A DNA stretch of 64,000 nt from Tethya wilhelma (lineage: Eukaryota; Porifera; Demospongiae; Tethyida; Tethyidae), in contig CAXIPT010000064.1 in the NCBI GenBank assembly GCA_964030475.1, positions 1 to 64,000 on the forward strand, read 5' to 3'. Below are positions 1-10,621 of this stretch, in pieces. The notes under the pieces are model-generated. The model saw nothing but the letters and a program-made list of their open reading frames with translations, searched no databases and had not been told where the DNA came from. Each line of letters begins with the position of its first letter. Positions within the stretch are counted from its first letter, which is position 1. The translations under genes were made by a program, and so were the position numbers.

Positions 1-211
1 TGTAATCAAAGAAATGCTGAGCTGTGGTCAACCTAGTCATAATAACCTCCGTTAAGAAACTGGATGGTCAGCAAACAGTAATACTTTGATCAGTGCTTAT
101 ATCAGCTGGTACTGCCCCATGACATGCATGATCAGCTGAAGGCCAGTCAGGCACTGATACAAAACACACAACTAACCTATTCCTACACAAGCNAGTGCTT
201 ACTAAAATTTT

Positions 212-340
212 GCCATGCAGCACACAGGAATTAATCATTCATTGAGTAATTTTAGTGGCCATTCCATCTTGTTTGCTTTTCTTTTTACGATTTGGCCATT
301 CCTGTGTCTTATTACATTTCCAATGTTTTTTTTTACTTGT
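212..340. mobile_element. 3' end remnant of the ~1.07 kb hairpin/fold-back element
   Basis: The sequence from GGCCATTCCATCTTG to TTTTTTACTTGT matches the right arm of the large terminal palindrome seen complete at 6218-6486, 6695-6965, 7795-8070, 11597-11868 and 59331-59603. Only the right arm and some spacer remain. The rest of 1-560 is AT-rich and I see no gene in it; one N lies at 193. Confidence 0.75.
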
Positions 341-562
341 TTGTTGTGATTTTTTTTACTTGTGACCACAATAAGAATAGTAATCATATAATAATATTAT
401 AGACAAGTTATAATTCAGTAATATTAATAATTTATAATAATAAGAAGAATAAGAATACAATAAGAATAATGGTTGATTTCAATAAGATAAAGTGTTAGTT
501 CCTACTAATTATATTAACTTTTGAATTTTCTATCTAAAAAATGAGAGATTTCAATTTGTAAA

Positions 563-955
563 TTAAACAGCATAATATATAGAAATGTTCAGACTTACTT
601 TAAGGTTAAGAACTATAGTGTGTGGATGTGGCCTTTGGATCCGGACAGGTCCACCCCCACCACCATTGCCACCACTATTGCCATCACCGTCGCCACGTCC
701 CTGTCCCCGTCCCCTTCCCCTTCCACGTCCCCGGCCCTGTCCCCTTTCCCTTCCACTTCCCCGGCCCCGTCCCCTTCCCCTTCCACGTCCACGTTGTCTT
801 AAATCAGTATAATAATCATCACCACCAACACCACCGTCACCACCATCACCACCATCACCACCATAATGTACGTTAGCCACCATTCCCACCGTCACTACCA
901 TCACCGCCGTTACCACCATCATCACCATTCCTCCCGTTACTACCATCATTCTCAT
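563..955 (-). CDS. candidate Gly/Arg-rich C-terminal exon (weak)
   Basis: The minus strand has an open frame with a long (RG)n tract, then GGNGGGGGP and an ordinary-looking tail (PVRIQRPHPHTIVLNLK) before the stop. RG repeats occur in RNA-binding proteins, but a GC-rich simple repeat of this kind also gives a long open frame by chance: the plus strand is open in several frames too, as Pro/Arg and Pro/Ser repeats. The part upstream is a (CCACCATCA)-like microsatellite read as Gly/Val/Met. I see no splice sites or neighbouring exons that would settle it. Confidence 0.25.
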   Translation of the reverse strand: MRMMVVTGGMVMMVVTAVMVVTVGMVANVHYGGDGGDGGDGGVGGDDYYTDLRQRGRGRGRGRGRGSGRERGQGRGRGRGRGRGQGRGDGDGNSGGNGGGGGPVRIQRPHPHTIVLNLKVSLNISIYYAV

Positions 956-1059
956 CTAAGATAGAAAGATTAATTTACAATACAATGTATACAGCAATCA
1001 ACACTCATAGGCCAATGTGTTGTTATAAGTGCTCACCATCTATGTCCATATCTAAGAGT

Positions 1060-1260
1060 TCGTTCTCTTCTCTTTCTCTTTGTCTCTGTCTTTCCATTTC
1101 TCTCTCTCTTTCTACAATTTGTCTTTCTCTTTCCATCTCTCTCTCTCTTTCTACAATTTTGTCTTTCTCTTTCCTTCTCTTTCTTGTTCCAGTTCTCTTT
1201 TTCCTTCTCTTTCTTCATTTGTATTTTCAAATTGTTCTATTTCTCTTTCTGTTTGTAAAG
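1060..1260. repeat. pyrimidine-rich minisatellite
   Basis: A unit of about 39-40 bp (TTTCCATTTCTCTCTCTCTT, then CTACAATTTGTCTTTCTC) occurs about twice, with decayed TTCTCTTTC copies around it. On the minus strand it reads as Lys/Arg/Glu-rich peptide, as expected for a polypurine tract. I do not call a gene. Nothing else is recognisable from 1260 to 1860. Confidence 0.6.
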
Positions 1261-1870
1261 AAAACAAAATTCAGCCAAAATTTAATTGCAAGAAAAATAA
1301 AGAATAGGACACACCAGTCATTCCAAGTCCTTCCATGTTCTTTTTTTTTTCTCCACCAAAAATATAGTTGCATAGTAACAATAGTTCCTTTTATACTATT
1401 TCTAGGTGGACAGCTGCAACTTATTTCTACCAATCAGAATTTAAAGTTTTTGTCATATGTTTAATGTTAACAGCCTGCATTCATGCTTGCACGTGCAAGT
1501 CATTTATCTGCACATGCATCATGTATTGAACATGAAGTTAATTAGTACACCCCTCCCAATTTTCCACAAAACAATCTTGATAAGAATTATCAATATTTTC
1601 ATATTTTTCCAAACAGAATCAGTGACATGAGTTGTACAAAAGTGCTTTGTATACAAGAAGGCATTCTCAATAGTAATTGTTGAAATAAATGATGCCACAT
1701 AAAATTGTGTTATGATTGTATTTTTGTTCCTGCACATACTAGTTATTAAAATTATCAGTTGTAATACTTTTTACTTGCTACACTGTTCAGGACCATCTGC
1801 TGGTGTATGTATTTTTGATGGCTTTAGTGTGCATACTGTACACCACAGAAAATTATTCATGCATGCTTCA

Positions 1871-2235
1871 CNTTCGGGGGTGTAAATTTTCGTGAAAAGC
1901 CTAGACTGAGCTTCAGAAGAAAATTTTCGTGGTTTTAATTTTTGTGACTCAAGTATCTCCAACTTACAGCACTTAAAGGTCTTGTGACAGTTTATCTGCT
2001 TTGGTATACATGTAGAATACTATTCTAGCTAGATACTAGCTATTTTTAGACTGCAAACTTCTTGAAAAGACGGGCAAGAGACAGAGAACTAAAGTCTTTG
2101 ACAGCGTGCGCGTGGCGAGTATCGTGACTTTGACCTCAGAAAAAATTTTGGTGGGAGGGAAACTTTCGTGACTTAGAGGTCAGTCACGAAAATAACGAAA
2201 ATTTGCACCCCACGGAAATTTCCCGCTATACAGTA
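1871..2235. mobile_element. small inverted-repeat element, TACNGTATAGC family
   Basis: The right end reads GGAAATTTCCCGCTATACAGTA. The inner arms GGGGTGTAAATTTTCGTG (1876 on) and AACGAAAATTTGCACCCC (near 2197-2214) are inverted complements. The left outer end is missing, exactly where the assembly has an N (1872). Related ends occur at 16330-16522, 26033-26221 and 55501-55733. From 2236 to 2640 I see no gene. Confidence 0.6.
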
Positions 2236-2640
2236 ATATGATTGATACAGTTTTAGTCCAACAATGAGACAGCACAGTGACACTAATGGACAGCAGTGTG
2301 AAGGTACCAACATCTATGGACACTGATGTGTAACATTGCTAATGTTGTAGTACATAGACACATACCACACAACCACATGAACATGATCACATGTGAAACA
2401 CAAACAGATTACACTGTAGCAGTAAATGGCACATGGAGAGGCACAGGTAGATGCTCAATGTTGGCAAAATTATTATAGTACATCAATGCAGTGAAATGAT
2501 CATACAGTAACTGGATACAAATAGGAGGTTTAGCCAATGCTCTTACTCATGAATTTTGTAGGACAAAGATGTGTTCTGGTGTACCATACATTACATGAAA
2601 ATGACAACCTGGAAGTCTGGAACTGAAACTACATGCCAAC

Positions 2641-4744
2641 TCAGACAATGTCAAGTTCCTGTCGTTCAACAGTCTCCATTGAGCAAGCATCTCTCCAGTT
2701 AGTGTAGCTGAAGATGGATCGATTCAGGATCAGTGACATGGCCTGGATGTGGTAGTCCTCACCCCATGCCTTTCGTCTCACAGCCTTCCTCATGATCCTG
2801 TTGTACTCCTGAGCAACATCAAAGTTATCTATATGAACAGTTGCTTGTGCAATGTACACATGAAACAGTTGTCTGTGTTAAACTAGTGAACATACAGTCA
2901 AAAATCTCAAATCATGCTTGAGACTTTCATCCCCACTCAGCAGTAGAGATATGGCATTGTAAAGACAGTCACCATCTCCAGTAGTGGAGATAGCTTTTAC
3001 AACTGTCAACATGGCAGGGTGGATGCTACTCTCAACAAAACTGGTTCTCTTTTGTTGAGTGGTTGTTTGAACATGTACATATGTTTCATTAAACCTTGTT
3101 ACGAAAGCATCAATTCTATCACTATGCTCATCAAACCAACTTCTTTGTCAGAATGCCATAGCCTTGAGAGTTCTTACAAGCATGATGTACTCTGTAAAGT
3201 AACAACCTCACTGTTTTCTGATTTTTCCTCCTCATTCTTACTCTCATCTTTGTTCACCTGATCACTGTTGTCAGGCTTCTGTTGAGCATCATCACACTGG
3301 ACAGGCTTCTTTTGAGACTGAGTGCTACTCTCCACTTTGGCTACCTGGTCACTACTCAATGCATGCTTCTTTGAAGGACTCTTCTCTTCATTAGAGGGGA
3401 GTGGTCTTTTAGCTGCTTTTTTAGGCATTTGGTCAGATACCTGTGTAGCACTTGTACTACTAACATCAGGCTTCTTTGCAGGCTTCTCACCCTCACACAC
3501 ATCTACAGCCTGGGTACCCTCTTGGCTGGGGTTTGTTCTAAACTTGTCTTTTTCCTGTTAGAAGAGACTTTCTGTTTAGTGTTACATTGTTCACCTTGAA
3601 CAGTACCTGTGAGTTAGAACTCTCACTAGTAAGAGGAATAGTGTACAGTGGGAGATCTTTTCTAAATGTAGCTCTCAGTCTGTTCACCTCTTTCAAACAT
3701 TGGTTAGATACCATTATTGAACTTGGGTTGAAAGCTACCAAGTGCAAGCCAGATAGCGAACGAACCCTGGACAGAGCGACATAGGCCATGCCTGCACTGA
3801 ACACTCTGTCTGAAAGGTCAACAATAGCACTGTCCAAAGATAGCCCCTGGCACTTGTATATGGTGACGGCATAGGCAAGAATGAGTGGAAACTGTTCTCT
3901 GTACACATACAAGTTTTTCATAACCATGAACCTATTCTTAACTCTTCCCACCCCGTAAGGTGAACCAACATGATCAAACTGTACAATAATCTTGTTATGT
4001 GTAACCTTGAGAACAGTTCCCAGAGCACCATTTACCAGACTACAGTTGGTGTCTGTTACGACAAAGCATAACACGTGCACCAACTGCCATTTTCACAACA
4101 TACTCTAGACCTGCCGTTTTGTTTGAATCAGAGTTCAGTTTTTCTAACTGCTCAATGGCTTTTTTGTCCCACTTGCGTGTACTCTCAGTTTGATCTACCA
4201 CATCTATGCACTTTAGCTCGTGTACAGTGGTGTCTAGCATGCCGAGCATTTCTTTGTTGAACTTGTCGCATGCCATTCTAGTGGGAAACAGACATACAGG
4301 TGTCTGGCCAGACTGCTGAAGCTCAAGAAACTTGTCCGACACATGCACCTGTATGACTCGCTGTTTGAGTGCAGTAAGACACTCATCAGTTGGGCGGCCA
4401 CGTCTGACACTGTCTAGCATCAATGAATATTCTCTGTCACCTTTCTGACGCTCATTGATGGTGAGCTCATCATAGAGCACACACTCGTTCCAGATGTTGA
4501 AGGAAGCTACACACCCAGGCTTGTAGACTAGGGTTGAGTGGGAGATGCTGCTGAACACTGGTTTACCATTGACAGGCTGTAACTGGAGGATGTCTCCAAC
4601 AAACAGCATATTCATGGAACCAAACCAGTCACTGCCCCCAAAGAGCTCCTCCAATCTGAGGTGAATGTATGCCAGATTGAGGCTGCATGCATGCTCACAA
4701 TACCTTGATATATTATGTAAACCAGGGTGGCTGATGTAGAGCAA
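2641..4744 (-). pseudogene. Pif1-like helicase C-terminus plus OTU protease domain (Helitron-type)
   Basis: Read right to left, this encodes the C-terminal half of a Pif1/RecD-type superfamily 1 helicase: FVGDILQLQPV (motif III region, about 4570-4605), GARVMLCRN (about 4060), then YAVTIYKCQGLSLDSA and MAYVALSRVRSLSGLHL (about 3770-3870). A Lys/Ser/Gln-rich linker follows (3174-3500). After it comes an OTU cysteine-protease signature, TTGDGDCLYNAIS (about 2955-2995), and, probably after an intron, WGEDYHIQAMSLILNRSI (2641-2859). Helicase plus OTU is known from Helitron2/Helentron-type transposon proteins. The frame breaks by one base between CRN and DTNC (about 4060-4080). The Walker A part of the helicase and any Rep domain are absent; sequence right of about 4690 is not recognisably coding. 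A host Pif1 gene is unlikely given the OTU domain and the decay. Confidence 0.8.
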
Positions 4745-4838
4745 TATTACAGTATGGCTGAGCTGGCACCAAGGAGAAATAATAAAATGATGTGATGTGT
4801 AGTAGCTGCTGGGTATGGATAAAGTGTAGAGTGATTAA

Positions 4839-6965
4839 TTCCCAGTACGGTAGTACTGGGTACACAGGAATGGCACAGATGGCCCATTAGCGCAATACAA
4901 ATATTCACGCGAATAATTCTACAAAAACTGAGCGCTTAGCACTAAAAGGCTTCTAAAGCTACTATTTAGCTCTTTCTCTTTCTAATGAGCCCAAAACATG
5001 GCCTAAAAACATCGCTAAAGTAACAAACATAAATATGTCAAACCTCCAATTTTCTCCATCTTCTTCTTCTTATTCTTCTTCTTCTTCTTCTTTTTCTATC
5101 ATGGCTCAACTTTTCTCAGAGACTATTCACTTTAAGAAGCTGATTCTTGAACGAACGAACTTGGTTTCTTCCGGTACAGTCGCTTTTGCCATTGGTTTTT
5201 AGCGCCTCTCATTAAGTAGCTAGATACAAGGCAGAAAGCGCCTCCTCCATATGGCCGCCATTAATTTCTACACTCATGAATAATTCATTAGCTTCTAGAA
5301 AATTTGAATTGACGACCCTTTCCACACACAAAAGTGTGCGTTATTTGGAATTAAATGCACTGAAGTTGCCTGGAACTATTTTGTGCTACCTGGTTGCTCT
5401 TAAGAGATGAATCAGGACTTTGACTATCATTCCAAGTACAGTAGTACTGGGTACATAGGAATGACACGGATGGCCCATTAGCGTGATACAAATATTCACG
5501 CGAATAACTGCAAAAACTGAGCGCTTGGCACTAAAAGCCTTATAAAGCTACTATTTAGCTCATTCTCTTTCTAACAAGCCTAAAAACATGGCCTAAAACC
5601 ATCGCTAAGGTACCAAACTAAAATATGCCAAACCTCCAATTTTCTCCTTCTTCTTCTTCTTCTTCTTCTTCTATGTTATTTCAGCGTATCTCGAAGACTG
5701 TTCACTTTTAGAAGCTGATTCTTGAACGAACAAACTTGGTACCATTGTCTTCACGTGCTTTTGGTATCGTGTGCTCGAGTCTCCCGTTGAATGGCTAGAT
5801 ACAAGGCGAAAGCGCTTCTCCGTATGGCAGCCATTCATTTCTACACATCATGCATAAATTCATAAGCTACTTGAAAAGTCAAATTGACGACCCTTTTCCA
5901 GGTAGATAAGTGTGCGTTATTTGGAATCCAAATATTCGTTGCCTGCCTGCTTTACCTGAAGATTTCTGGTTGTGTTACACTCTCTGTAACCTTTCAGTCT
6001 TCAATATTTAGGAGGTGAATACACTACTGTGTTATGTAGTATTCATTATAAGATGAGCAAGCAATTAAATTTTGGGAGCTCAGCAGGCTCCTGACATTAC
6101 TTGACTTCAGTACTGATCAGCATGAGCATAGATTAGCCATGCTGATAGTGTACAAGTAACTACCATATATACACAAACTCAAATGTGATTTGTAGAATTA
6201 TGAAAAAATGAGAACGAACAAGTAAAAAAAACATTGAAAATGTAATGTGACATAGGAATGGCCAAATCGTAAAAAGAAGGCAAACAAGATGGAATGGCTG
6301 TTTGAGTGTAAAGAATTATTCCTATGGGCAACATGAGGAACTCAACATGGAAAGAGAGTACTACATGCAGCCCACACAGGAATAATTCTGCACACACTCA
6401 AACAGCCATTCCATCTTGTTTGCCTTCTTTTTACGATTTGGCCATTCCTATGTCTCATTACATTTCCAATGTTTTTTTTTACTTGTAACATATAGAAAGA
6501 CAAGTAAATCTTATGATACAGCTCCTGCCTCCAAATGGCAGGCTACACACTTGAACAAGTTGTGACATCAAGTACCAGCTCAGCAGCCCGCTGCTGGCTC
6601 AGTGAGTCTGGCTTGCCAGACTACTAGCTTAGTAGCTAGAGCTACACACACCAACTCAAATGTCATTTGTAGAAATATGGAAAAATGAGAACAAACAAGT
6701 AAAAAAAATATATTGGAAATGTAATGAGACACAGGAATGGCTAAATCGTAAAAAAAACGCAAACAAGATGGAATGGCTGTTGAGAGTGTGTAAGGAATTC
6801 TTCCTGTGGGCAAAATTATAGACTTGATAAGGAGATTGTTAAATGCAGCCCATACAGGAAGAATTCCTTACACACTCTCAACAGCCATTCCATCTTGTTT
6901 GCGTTTTTTTTACGATTTAGCCATTCCTGTGTTTCATTACATTTCCAATGTTTATTTTTAATTGT
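4839..6965 (+). mobile_element. ~1.07 kb hairpin/fold-back element, subtype B, split by a nested copy
   Basis: The element occupies 4839-5428 and 6487-6965. It starts with CCCAGTACGGTAGTACTGGG, an 8 bp stem around a 4-base loop, and ends with a ~270 bp palindrome (6695-6965) whose arms begin ACAAGT and end in an ACTTGT-like sequence (ATTGT here). The middle carries (TTC)n and no coding capacity. Its two halves join in the uninterrupted copy at 58813-59603 (GGACTTTGATTATC, then TTAACATATAG), which shows that 5429-6486 was inserted later. The ends are not inverted repeats of each other, so this is not a classic TIR transposon. Confidence 0.8.
5429..6486 (+). mobile_element. ~1.07 kb hairpin/fold-back element, subtype A (nested)
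   Basis: Starts TTCCAAGTACAGTAGTACTG and ends TTTTTTTTACTTGT. The last 269 bp (6218-6486) form a long imperfect palindrome: ACAAGTAAAAAAAACATTG pairs with the complementary right end. Another full-length copy lies at 10793-11868, and an inverted copy at 7415-8345. There is no coding capacity. It interrupts subtype B with at most one or two bases of duplicated target. Confidence 0.8.
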
Positions 6966-7130
6966 ATTACATAATCCACCATAGTTTCTACTATTGCTAA
7001 ATAATATAATAATACTGTAAATAAATTATAGCAGAACAGTTTTTCTTAAACTAACCTTTTTAGTTATTTTTATGTAGAGTAGACAGTTATTTTTTTATAT
7101 GCAGAGTAGACTAGTAGAGTTCAGTTGACT

Positions 7131-7382
7131 TCAGTGTAGAAAAATCTGGCCCGTGTAGTCTTGAAGAAGTCCTTCAACACTGATTATATAGTTTTTCTTT
7201 ATAATGTGAACAGGTAAAACTATAAATTCTCCAAGAGCTTGCTTTACTTGACTTAGCGCGTGAAAATCCGAGAAACAAACTTCAATCATGCAGTTAGATT
7301 TGAGCCTCAGTGAACGCACAGTGCAGGTGCTGCTATGGAAATGGTCACTAAGAGACATATTCTTGTTCACGTGATCATCCAA
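7131..7382 (-). CDS. hypothetical 83-residue open frame (weak)
   Basis: An ATG-initiated open frame on the minus strand with ordinary composition (it contains SNCMIEVCFSDFHALSQVKQ). I do not recognise it. It sits between two transposable elements and its start lies about 30 bases from the end of the inverted element copy. It may be an exon of a lost gene or chance. From 6966 to 7130 I see nothing. Confidence 0.2.
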   Translation of the reverse strand: MDDHVNKNMSLSDHFHSSTCTVRSLRLKSNCMIEVCFSDFHALSQVKQALGEFIVLPVHIIKKNYIISVEGLLQDYTGQIFLH

Positions 7383-7414
7383 CGTAATTCATGAATATTC
7401 AACCTACAGTGGAT

Positions 7415-8345
7415 AAAATAATGGCTGCCATACGGAGAAGGCGCTTTTCGCCTTATATCTAGCCATTTAATGGGAGACTCGAGCACACAATGCCAAAAGC
7501 ACGTGAAGACAAAAATGCAAAGTTTATTCGTTCAAAAATCAGCTTTTGTAACCGAACGGTATCCTAGAAACGCTGAAATAACATAGAAGAAGAAGGAGAA
7601 AATTGGAGGTTTGGCATATTTTAGTTTGGTACTTTAGCGATGGTTTTAGGCCATGTTTTTGGGCTCATTAGAAAGAGAATGAGCTTAATAGTAGCTTAAG
7701 AAGCCTTTTAATGCTAAGCGCTTAGTTTTTGCAGAGTTATTTGCGTGAATATTTGTATTGCGCTAATGGGGCATCCGTGCCATTCCTGTGTAACACAAGT
7801 GAAAAAAACATTGGAAATGTAATAAGACATAGGAATGGCCAAATCGTAAAAAAGAAAGCAAACAAGATGGAATGGCTGTTTGAGTGTGTGCAGAATCATT
7901 CCTGTGTGGGCTGCATGTAGTACTCTCTCCCCATGTTGAGTCCCTCATGTTGCCCATATAGGAATAATTCTTTTCACACTCAAACAGCCATTCCATATCT
8001 TGTTTGCTTTCTTTTTTACGATTTGGCCATTCCTATGTCTCATTACATTTCCAATGTTTTTTTCATTTGTTTGTTCTCATTTTTTCATAATTCTACATCA
8101 CATTTGAGTTTGTGTGTATATGGTAGTTATACTTGTACACTATCAGCATGGATATTATAGCTTATGCTATAATCTTTGCTATCAGTATAGTGAAGCATCT
8201 CAGGAGGCTAGAGCTGTATCTTACTTGTGACAAATTTACTTGCTTTGCTCATCTTCATATAATGACAACTTTGTAACAAAGTAGTCTATTCACCCCCTAA
8301 ATATTTAAGACTGCAAGGTACCGGTAACTAGTACACGGGCCCATG
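7415..8345 (-). mobile_element. inverted, rearranged copy of the ~1.07 kb element (subtype A)
   Basis: Read on the minus strand, 8345 to 8071 matches the 3' portion of subtype A (GAGGTGAATAGACTAC and downstream), and 8070 to 7795 is the terminal palindrome. After a junction at GTTACACAGGAATGGCAC, 7790 to 7415 is the 5' portion of a second copy without its hairpin. The order is 3' half then 5' half, as in a head-to-tail pair joined end to start. No coding capacity. Confidence 0.7.
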
Positions 8346-8774
8346 CGCAAAATTTATTAAAACGCGTGTACGATCAATTGTGCATACACTCGCGAAAATT
8401 ATATTCGCGAGTGTGGTTTAATGACGTAGTCCTACTATTTCCAGTTAAAGTGCAGCATGTTTCAGTGTATTGTGATGGTGTATGATACAGCTGAAAAAAA
8501 TAGGAGAAATGACCCAGCTGATAGGATTATGGGGGCTGAAAAATGCTGAGAAGATGGAATTGAATATTGTTACTGACTTTGAGAATATAAAGGTGGGGGT
8601 AAATATTATTATTAAATTTACTCATTGAACTGTCAGATTATAAATATGAACAGATGAAGTAAATTATGACAATAGTTATGGATATTTAAGTTTTATATCT
8701 CTGCATATGTTGTGGAATGCAGCATAACAGGTTTTGCCATGGCGTTCAAACCACATAAACTCATCAAGATATGA

Positions 8775-10613
8775 TGGCAAGAAGCACAAACTAAGGCGGT
8801 GTCTGCCCAAAGTCTACCTCCTATTCCACGCTATAGTGGTGAGGGTGAGCAGGCGCTGGAGGAAGGGTTTGAGCGGTGGATAGAACAATTTGAAGAGTGT
8901 GCTAAGCTATCAGGCTGGTTGGACGACATGCGGCGCTATAATTTGAAGATGTCACTAAGCAAAAATGCCTATCAGACTTATCGACTGCTGTCTGACGAGG
9001 TCAAAGCCAGTTATGATGCAACTGTTGATGCATTAAAGGCTAAGTTTAGGCCCGTAGACATCGAAGAGCTTAGAGGAATGGAATTCCACCAATTGACACA
9101 GAATGAGCAATCTATTGAGCAGTTAGTCCTGCAGCTGCAGAAATTGGCTAAGCGAGCATTTCCCACATTGACTGGCAAGGATCTAGACCGGCTTTTAAAG
9201 GGAAGGTTTTTCCAAGCTCTTTTGCCACGTTGGCAGCGAAAGCTTGGCGCTCTGAGAGCTGAGGAGAGCTTTGATGAGTTGTTCAGTCGTGCACGTACTG
9301 CAGAATGACGCGAACAACAATATAACGATATGGCAGATGATCGCAGGGATAAGGAGAAGGCTAAGAAAGATGACAAGAGTGCAAAAAGTACCAAGGGGCA
9401 TGGTGATGCTTCGGGCAAATCGGTAGGCCACAAACCATCAACTGAAAGGAAAGATGGTCAGGGTATTAAATGTCATAATTATGGTGGCATTGGCCACATA
9501 GCTCGTTATTGCATGACCGGGAAGAAGTCAGGCCCTGAAGCCTCTGGAAGACAGAATCATGCAACTACTGAGAGTCACAGTCGTCAAGTTCAGAGCGTGC
9601 AGGAGCTTAGTGACCAGGAGATTGAAAGTGAGCTGTCAAGGCAGAGACTTGGTCAGGAGCAGAGGTTGGTTGATAGTCAGCTTGAGAGTAGTGTTAATGT
9701 GGTTACGGGAGCAGTGGGACCATCCTATTGGCTGGGTGTGGATGTGGAAGGAGTTAGAGTAGTAGTTCTTACTGATACTGGGTCCCAGTCTACCATTGTT
9801 TCTCGTTCTTTTTTGCATCAAGTGTTTGTACATATGAAGGAGAGTGGTAAAACCCCTCCAAGGTTGGAGGAACCCTGTACGAAGTTTAAGGGTAAGGGTG
9901 GACACCCAATCACGGTCACAGCTCAGGTGAATATGACCATCGCAGTAGATGGTAAATCTGCATCAGTGCCTGTCTTCATTCAACCTGATAGTGAGCAAGA
10001 GTGCTTGTTAGGTTCGAATGTCCTCCCCCTTTTGGGACTTTCTCTTGTGAGGTCTAGTGGTGAACCATTGTTACCGTCTGAATGTGGCGAAGTTAAGAGT
10101 AGTGCTGTATGTGTGAAGCTGGTTAGGGCCACTACCATTCCGGGTCAGAATGAGTGTTTTGCCAAGGCTGTTGTAAGTCCCGTGCCAGTTGACTGTGATA
10201 GCTCATGTATTTTGTTTGAGCCTGATCACCAGGTGTTGGAAGAGCTTGGTATTGCTGCGAGTGAGGCCTTGATCTCTGTTGATAGTGATGGAAACTCTAT
10301 CATATCACTGCGTAATTACCACGGTGGCTGTGTGAAACTTGAAGAGGGTGTTTCGTTAGAAAGGGCTAGGTGTTGTAAATCTCCATCCCCTATACCAATA
10401 CATGCTGAGGAGTCTATGGTAGATCACTCCGTTGTCCACACATGTGCTCGAGTGAAAGAGATAACTTGTAGTGAGGAGTTAATAGAAGCTTTGGGGTTGT
10501 CGGTGAGTCAACTGAGTGCTGATCAGGGAGTGATGGCCAGTGTTGCCTACGGATGTCTGAACATAGTTCTGGTTAGTCCAGAACTCTACAGTGCAACATG
10601 TATTAAGTCATGA
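8775..10613 (+). pseudogene. LTR-retrotransposon Gag-protease fragment
   Basis: One reading frame runs across the region with a single in-frame TGA at 9306-9308. The N-terminal third looks like a retrotransposon capsid (GFERWIEQFEECAKLSGW, then LDRLLKGRFFQALLPRWQRK). A zinc knuckle follows at about residues 224-237, CHNYGGIGHIARYC, where the second Cys of CX2CX4HX4C is Tyr. A retropepsin active site comes at about residue 326 (VLTDTGSQSTIV). No ATG precedes the open frame: the first codon after the upstream stop is at 8775. Reverse transcriptase and integrase are absent; the frame stops at 10613 where the minisatellite begins. It is a dead fragment of a Ty3- or Bel-like element; I cannot tell which without the RT. 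The stop (CGA to TGA context) and the Cys-to-Tyr change both fit C-to-T decay. From 8346 to 8774 I see no gene. Confidence 0.85.
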
Positions 10614-10621
10614 CTTAAATA

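Noticed and set aside
585..876. Plus-strand Pro-rich open frames
   Set aside because: Opposite strand of a simple GC-rich repeat; all three frames are open, which marks composition and not selection.
985..1464. 159-codon plus-strand Ser/Leu-rich frame resembling a membrane protein
   Set aside because: The hydrophobic part is a CTTT/CTCT pyrimidine repeat; no homology or splice signals.
9011..9433. Minus-strand frame of 140 codons opposite Gag
   Set aside because: Shadow of the plus-strand Gag frame, which carries the zinc knuckle and protease motifs.
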